From Bacteroidota bacterium (GTDB lineage: Bacteria; Bacteroidota; Bacteroidia; Sphingobacteriales; Sphingobacteriaceae): DNA of 58,878 nucleotides. Below are positions 57,479 to 58,878 of this stretch, in pieces. The stretch covers positions 1 to 58,878 of the forward strand of contig JABDAU010000014.1 of the NCBI GenBank assembly GCA_013289045.1, written 5' to 3'. Numbering within the stretch: position 1 is the stretch's first letter; each line of letters opens with the position of its first letter. A model generated the notes under the pieces. The model did no database searches, had not been told where the DNA came from, and saw only the letters and a program-made list of their open reading frames with translations. A program made the translations under genes and the position numbers.

Positions 57479-58609
57479 TTACCTAACTGTTCTTCCCTTC
57501 CACACATATTTGCGTGTATTGCCGACTATGCCCACATAAAACATATATAAAATATGGACCGGCGATAATATAATAAGCAGCCCTACCAGCCATGCCCGTT
57601 TAAAGAAAATATTCACAGGTAGCAGGAATGCTGTTTCAAATATAAATTTAATAATAAACTGTAAAAGGAACACTTCAAAAAAATGTATCCCTAAAAAGCT
57701 TAAAAAACCATTAATGAGTAACAAAACATTAAACAGCCATATGCCCACGGCAAGCCCAACAATTTTCTTGTCTTTGTATTTGGTTGATTTTGAGGCCCAT
57801 CTGCGGCGCTGGTTCAAAAATTCCTTCAGCGTATGCTTGGCATGCGTATAAACAATGGCATCTCGCGATTTTAGGAAGCCTATCCGGTGCTGGTATTTCT
57901 GCGCTACCTTTTGCAACAATAATTCATCATCGCCCGAGGCCAGGTCATCAATTCCCTTAAAACCACCCACCTCGTAAAACACATCCTTACGGTAAGCGAA
58001 GTTTGCACCATTACAGGTTGATGCATAATTATTGCCGATATATGATGCGCCAACCGCAACCAGGTAAGAAAACTCGAGTGTTTGCAACCACTCAAAAAGC
58101 GAGCGCTCTTCAAAATAGGTTACCGGCGATGAGATCATCACAAAATCGCCGCTTTCGTAATAGCTGATGATGGACGAAAGCCATTCCGGGCCCATACGGC
58201 AATCGGCATCGGTAGCTACCATAAAATCGCCTGTGGATAAACCGATGGCTGTTGCTATAGCTTTCTTTTTATATGAATTGAGCGGCTGGTCTTCCTGCAG
58301 CTGCAATAGCCTTACGCCCTGCGAGGCATAGCTTGAAATGATCTCCGCGGTACGGTCGGTTGAATGGTCGTCAACGATGATGATCTCGGTGAGCTGTTTG
58401 GGGTAATCCTGCGCCAGGAGATCGTTGATGGTAAGGGCTATTTTTTCTTCTTCATCGCGAGCGGCGATCAGTATGGTAACCTTGGTTTTGAAGTTGTTTG
58501 ACTTAACTGGCGGGTGTTTTAACCTCGCCCACCCGGTGATGAGGTAGAGCATTACCAGCACATAAAGGCCGGTGAGCAGCAGGGTGATGATGCTATGAAT
58601 TACGGTCAA
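57479..58609 (-). CDS. GT2-family membrane glycosyltransferase
   Basis: A 376-residue processive-type GT2 enzyme. One membrane helix precedes the catalytic domain, which has LIAARDEEEKIALTINDLL, VDDHSTDRT (nucleotide-binding), ATDADCRMG (metal-binding DAD) and QRRRWASK (the QxxRW motif of cellulose-synthase-like enzymes). Two to three helices at the C-terminus close the protein. It could extend a polysaccharide or glycosylate a lipid. It overlaps by 17 bases with the partial flippase-like gene upstream on the same strand. Confidence 0.9.
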   Translation of the reverse strand: MTVIHSIITLLLTGLYVLVMLYLITGWARLKHPPVKSNNFKTKVTILIAARDEEEKIALTINDLLAQDYPKQLTEIIIVDDHSTDRTAEIISSYASQGVRLLQLQEDQPLNSYKKKAIATAIGLSTGDFMVATDADCRMGPEWLSSIISYYESGDFVMISSPVTYFEERSLFEWLQTLEFSYLVAVGASYIGNNYASTCNGANFAYRKDVFYEVGGFKGIDDLASGDDELLLQKVAQKYQHRIGFLKSRDAIVYTHAKHTLKEFLNQRRRWASKSTKYKDKKIVGLAVGIWLFNVLLLINGFLSFLGIHFFEVFLLQFIIKFIFETAFLLPVNIFFKRAWLVGLLIILSPVHILYMFYVGIVGNTRKYVWKGRTVR

Positions 58610-58878
58610 AGAATTTCAGATTAAATACGAAAACCGAGCCTAAAATAGCAGGAATTATTAAATTAATGAGCCAAATTGATGAAACTGCCGCCATTACAGC
58701 CAGTTGCTGCCCGGTAATATAGCTAAAAAGATAGGCCGCGGTGCCATTGCGTACGCCTATATCGAGCAGGTCAAGCGAGGGCAGCGCCGATTGTACAAAA
58801 AACAGGATAAACACCATCAGCATCATCGGCACAGCCGAAATATCCGGTATCAGCAAATGGATAACCAGGTAATACTGG
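58593..58878 (-). CDS. UPF0104/flippase-like membrane protein, C-terminal fragment
   Basis: The frame is open to the window edge, so only the last 94 codons are seen. They encode hydrophobic helices (VPMMLMVFILFFVQSALPSL and VSSIWLINLIIPAILGSVFV), with SLDLLDIGVRNGTAAYLF between, as in lysylphosphatidylglycerol-synthase transmembrane (UPF0104) proteins. It is cotranscribed with the GT2 gene and overlaps it by 17 bases, a pairing common for lipid-linked sugar handling. The start and N-terminus lie outside the window. Confidence 0.8.
   Translation of the reverse strand, partial: QYYLVIHLLIPDISAVPMMLMVFILFFVQSALPSLDLLDIGVRNGTAAYLFSYITGQQLAVMAAVSSIWLINLIIPAILGSVFVFNLKFFDRNS

Overview
The window reads as a chromosomal segment of a Bacteroidetes (Bacteroidota) bacterium, most likely family Sphingobacteriaceae and close to Mucilaginibacter/Pedobacter. 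This is inferred from gene content: an IPExxxVDY-type protein, DUF5916, DUF4199 and DUF5683 proteins, a B12-dependent NrdJ reductase, a T9SS-like C-terminal domain, and scattered TAnnTTTG promoter boxes. No database search was possible, so the genus is an inference.

Layout. 1-3.4 kb is the lipid/ribosome cluster yceD-rpmF-plsX-fabH-accB on the minus strand. 3.4-9.4 kb is accessory: a two-gene membrane module (49 aa + 236 aa), long stretches made only of dispersed intergenic repeats, an internally deleted IS3-family element at 6499-7462, and a small receiver-domain cluster. 9.4-13 kb holds a membrane protein and a SNF2 helicase. 13.3-17.6 kb holds a secreted M28 peptidase, a kinase-like orphan, a PadR/membrane-protein pair with a visible operator, and tRNA-Val(TAC). 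18-21.6 kb is a two-component system with a divergent secreted protein. 21.7-29 kb holds hisS (with an unusual insertion), a polysaccharide deacetylase, a TolC/MFP pair, gpsA and two small exported proteins. 29.3-35.1 kb holds a DEAD-box RNA helicase, a frameshifted SMI1/KNR4-like gene, an antitoxin with a frameshifted ParE toxin, and a DUF5916 protein. 35.3-37.7 kb is an arsenic operon (arsR-arsI-GNAT-arsC-aqpS) with two matching palindromic operators. 37.8-43 kb holds LuxR-type and DUF4199 membrane proteins, a small-protein/cupin overlap pair and nrdJ. 43.4-58.9 kb is housekeeping: nadD, gmk, yicC, rnc, fabF, acpP, pyk, comB, gcvT, glycosyltransferases, rnhB, a PP2C phosphatase and the start of a flippase-like gene.

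Two themes cross the window. First, many intergenic gaps carry long inverted repeats built from short low-complexity words, a different word in each gap. One pair encloses a complete four-helix-bundle gene between gmk and nadD and looks like a cassette. Second, several accessory genes are freshly broken by single-base or internal deletions (SMI1/KNR4-like, parE, the IS3 transposase), while their flanks and signals remain readable.

No CRISPR array, rRNA operon, prophage or large defence island was seen. The strongest leads are the repeat-bounded cassette, the two adjacent frameshifts, the 80-residue AT-rich segment inside HisRS, and the unrecognised 49 aa/236 aa pair.
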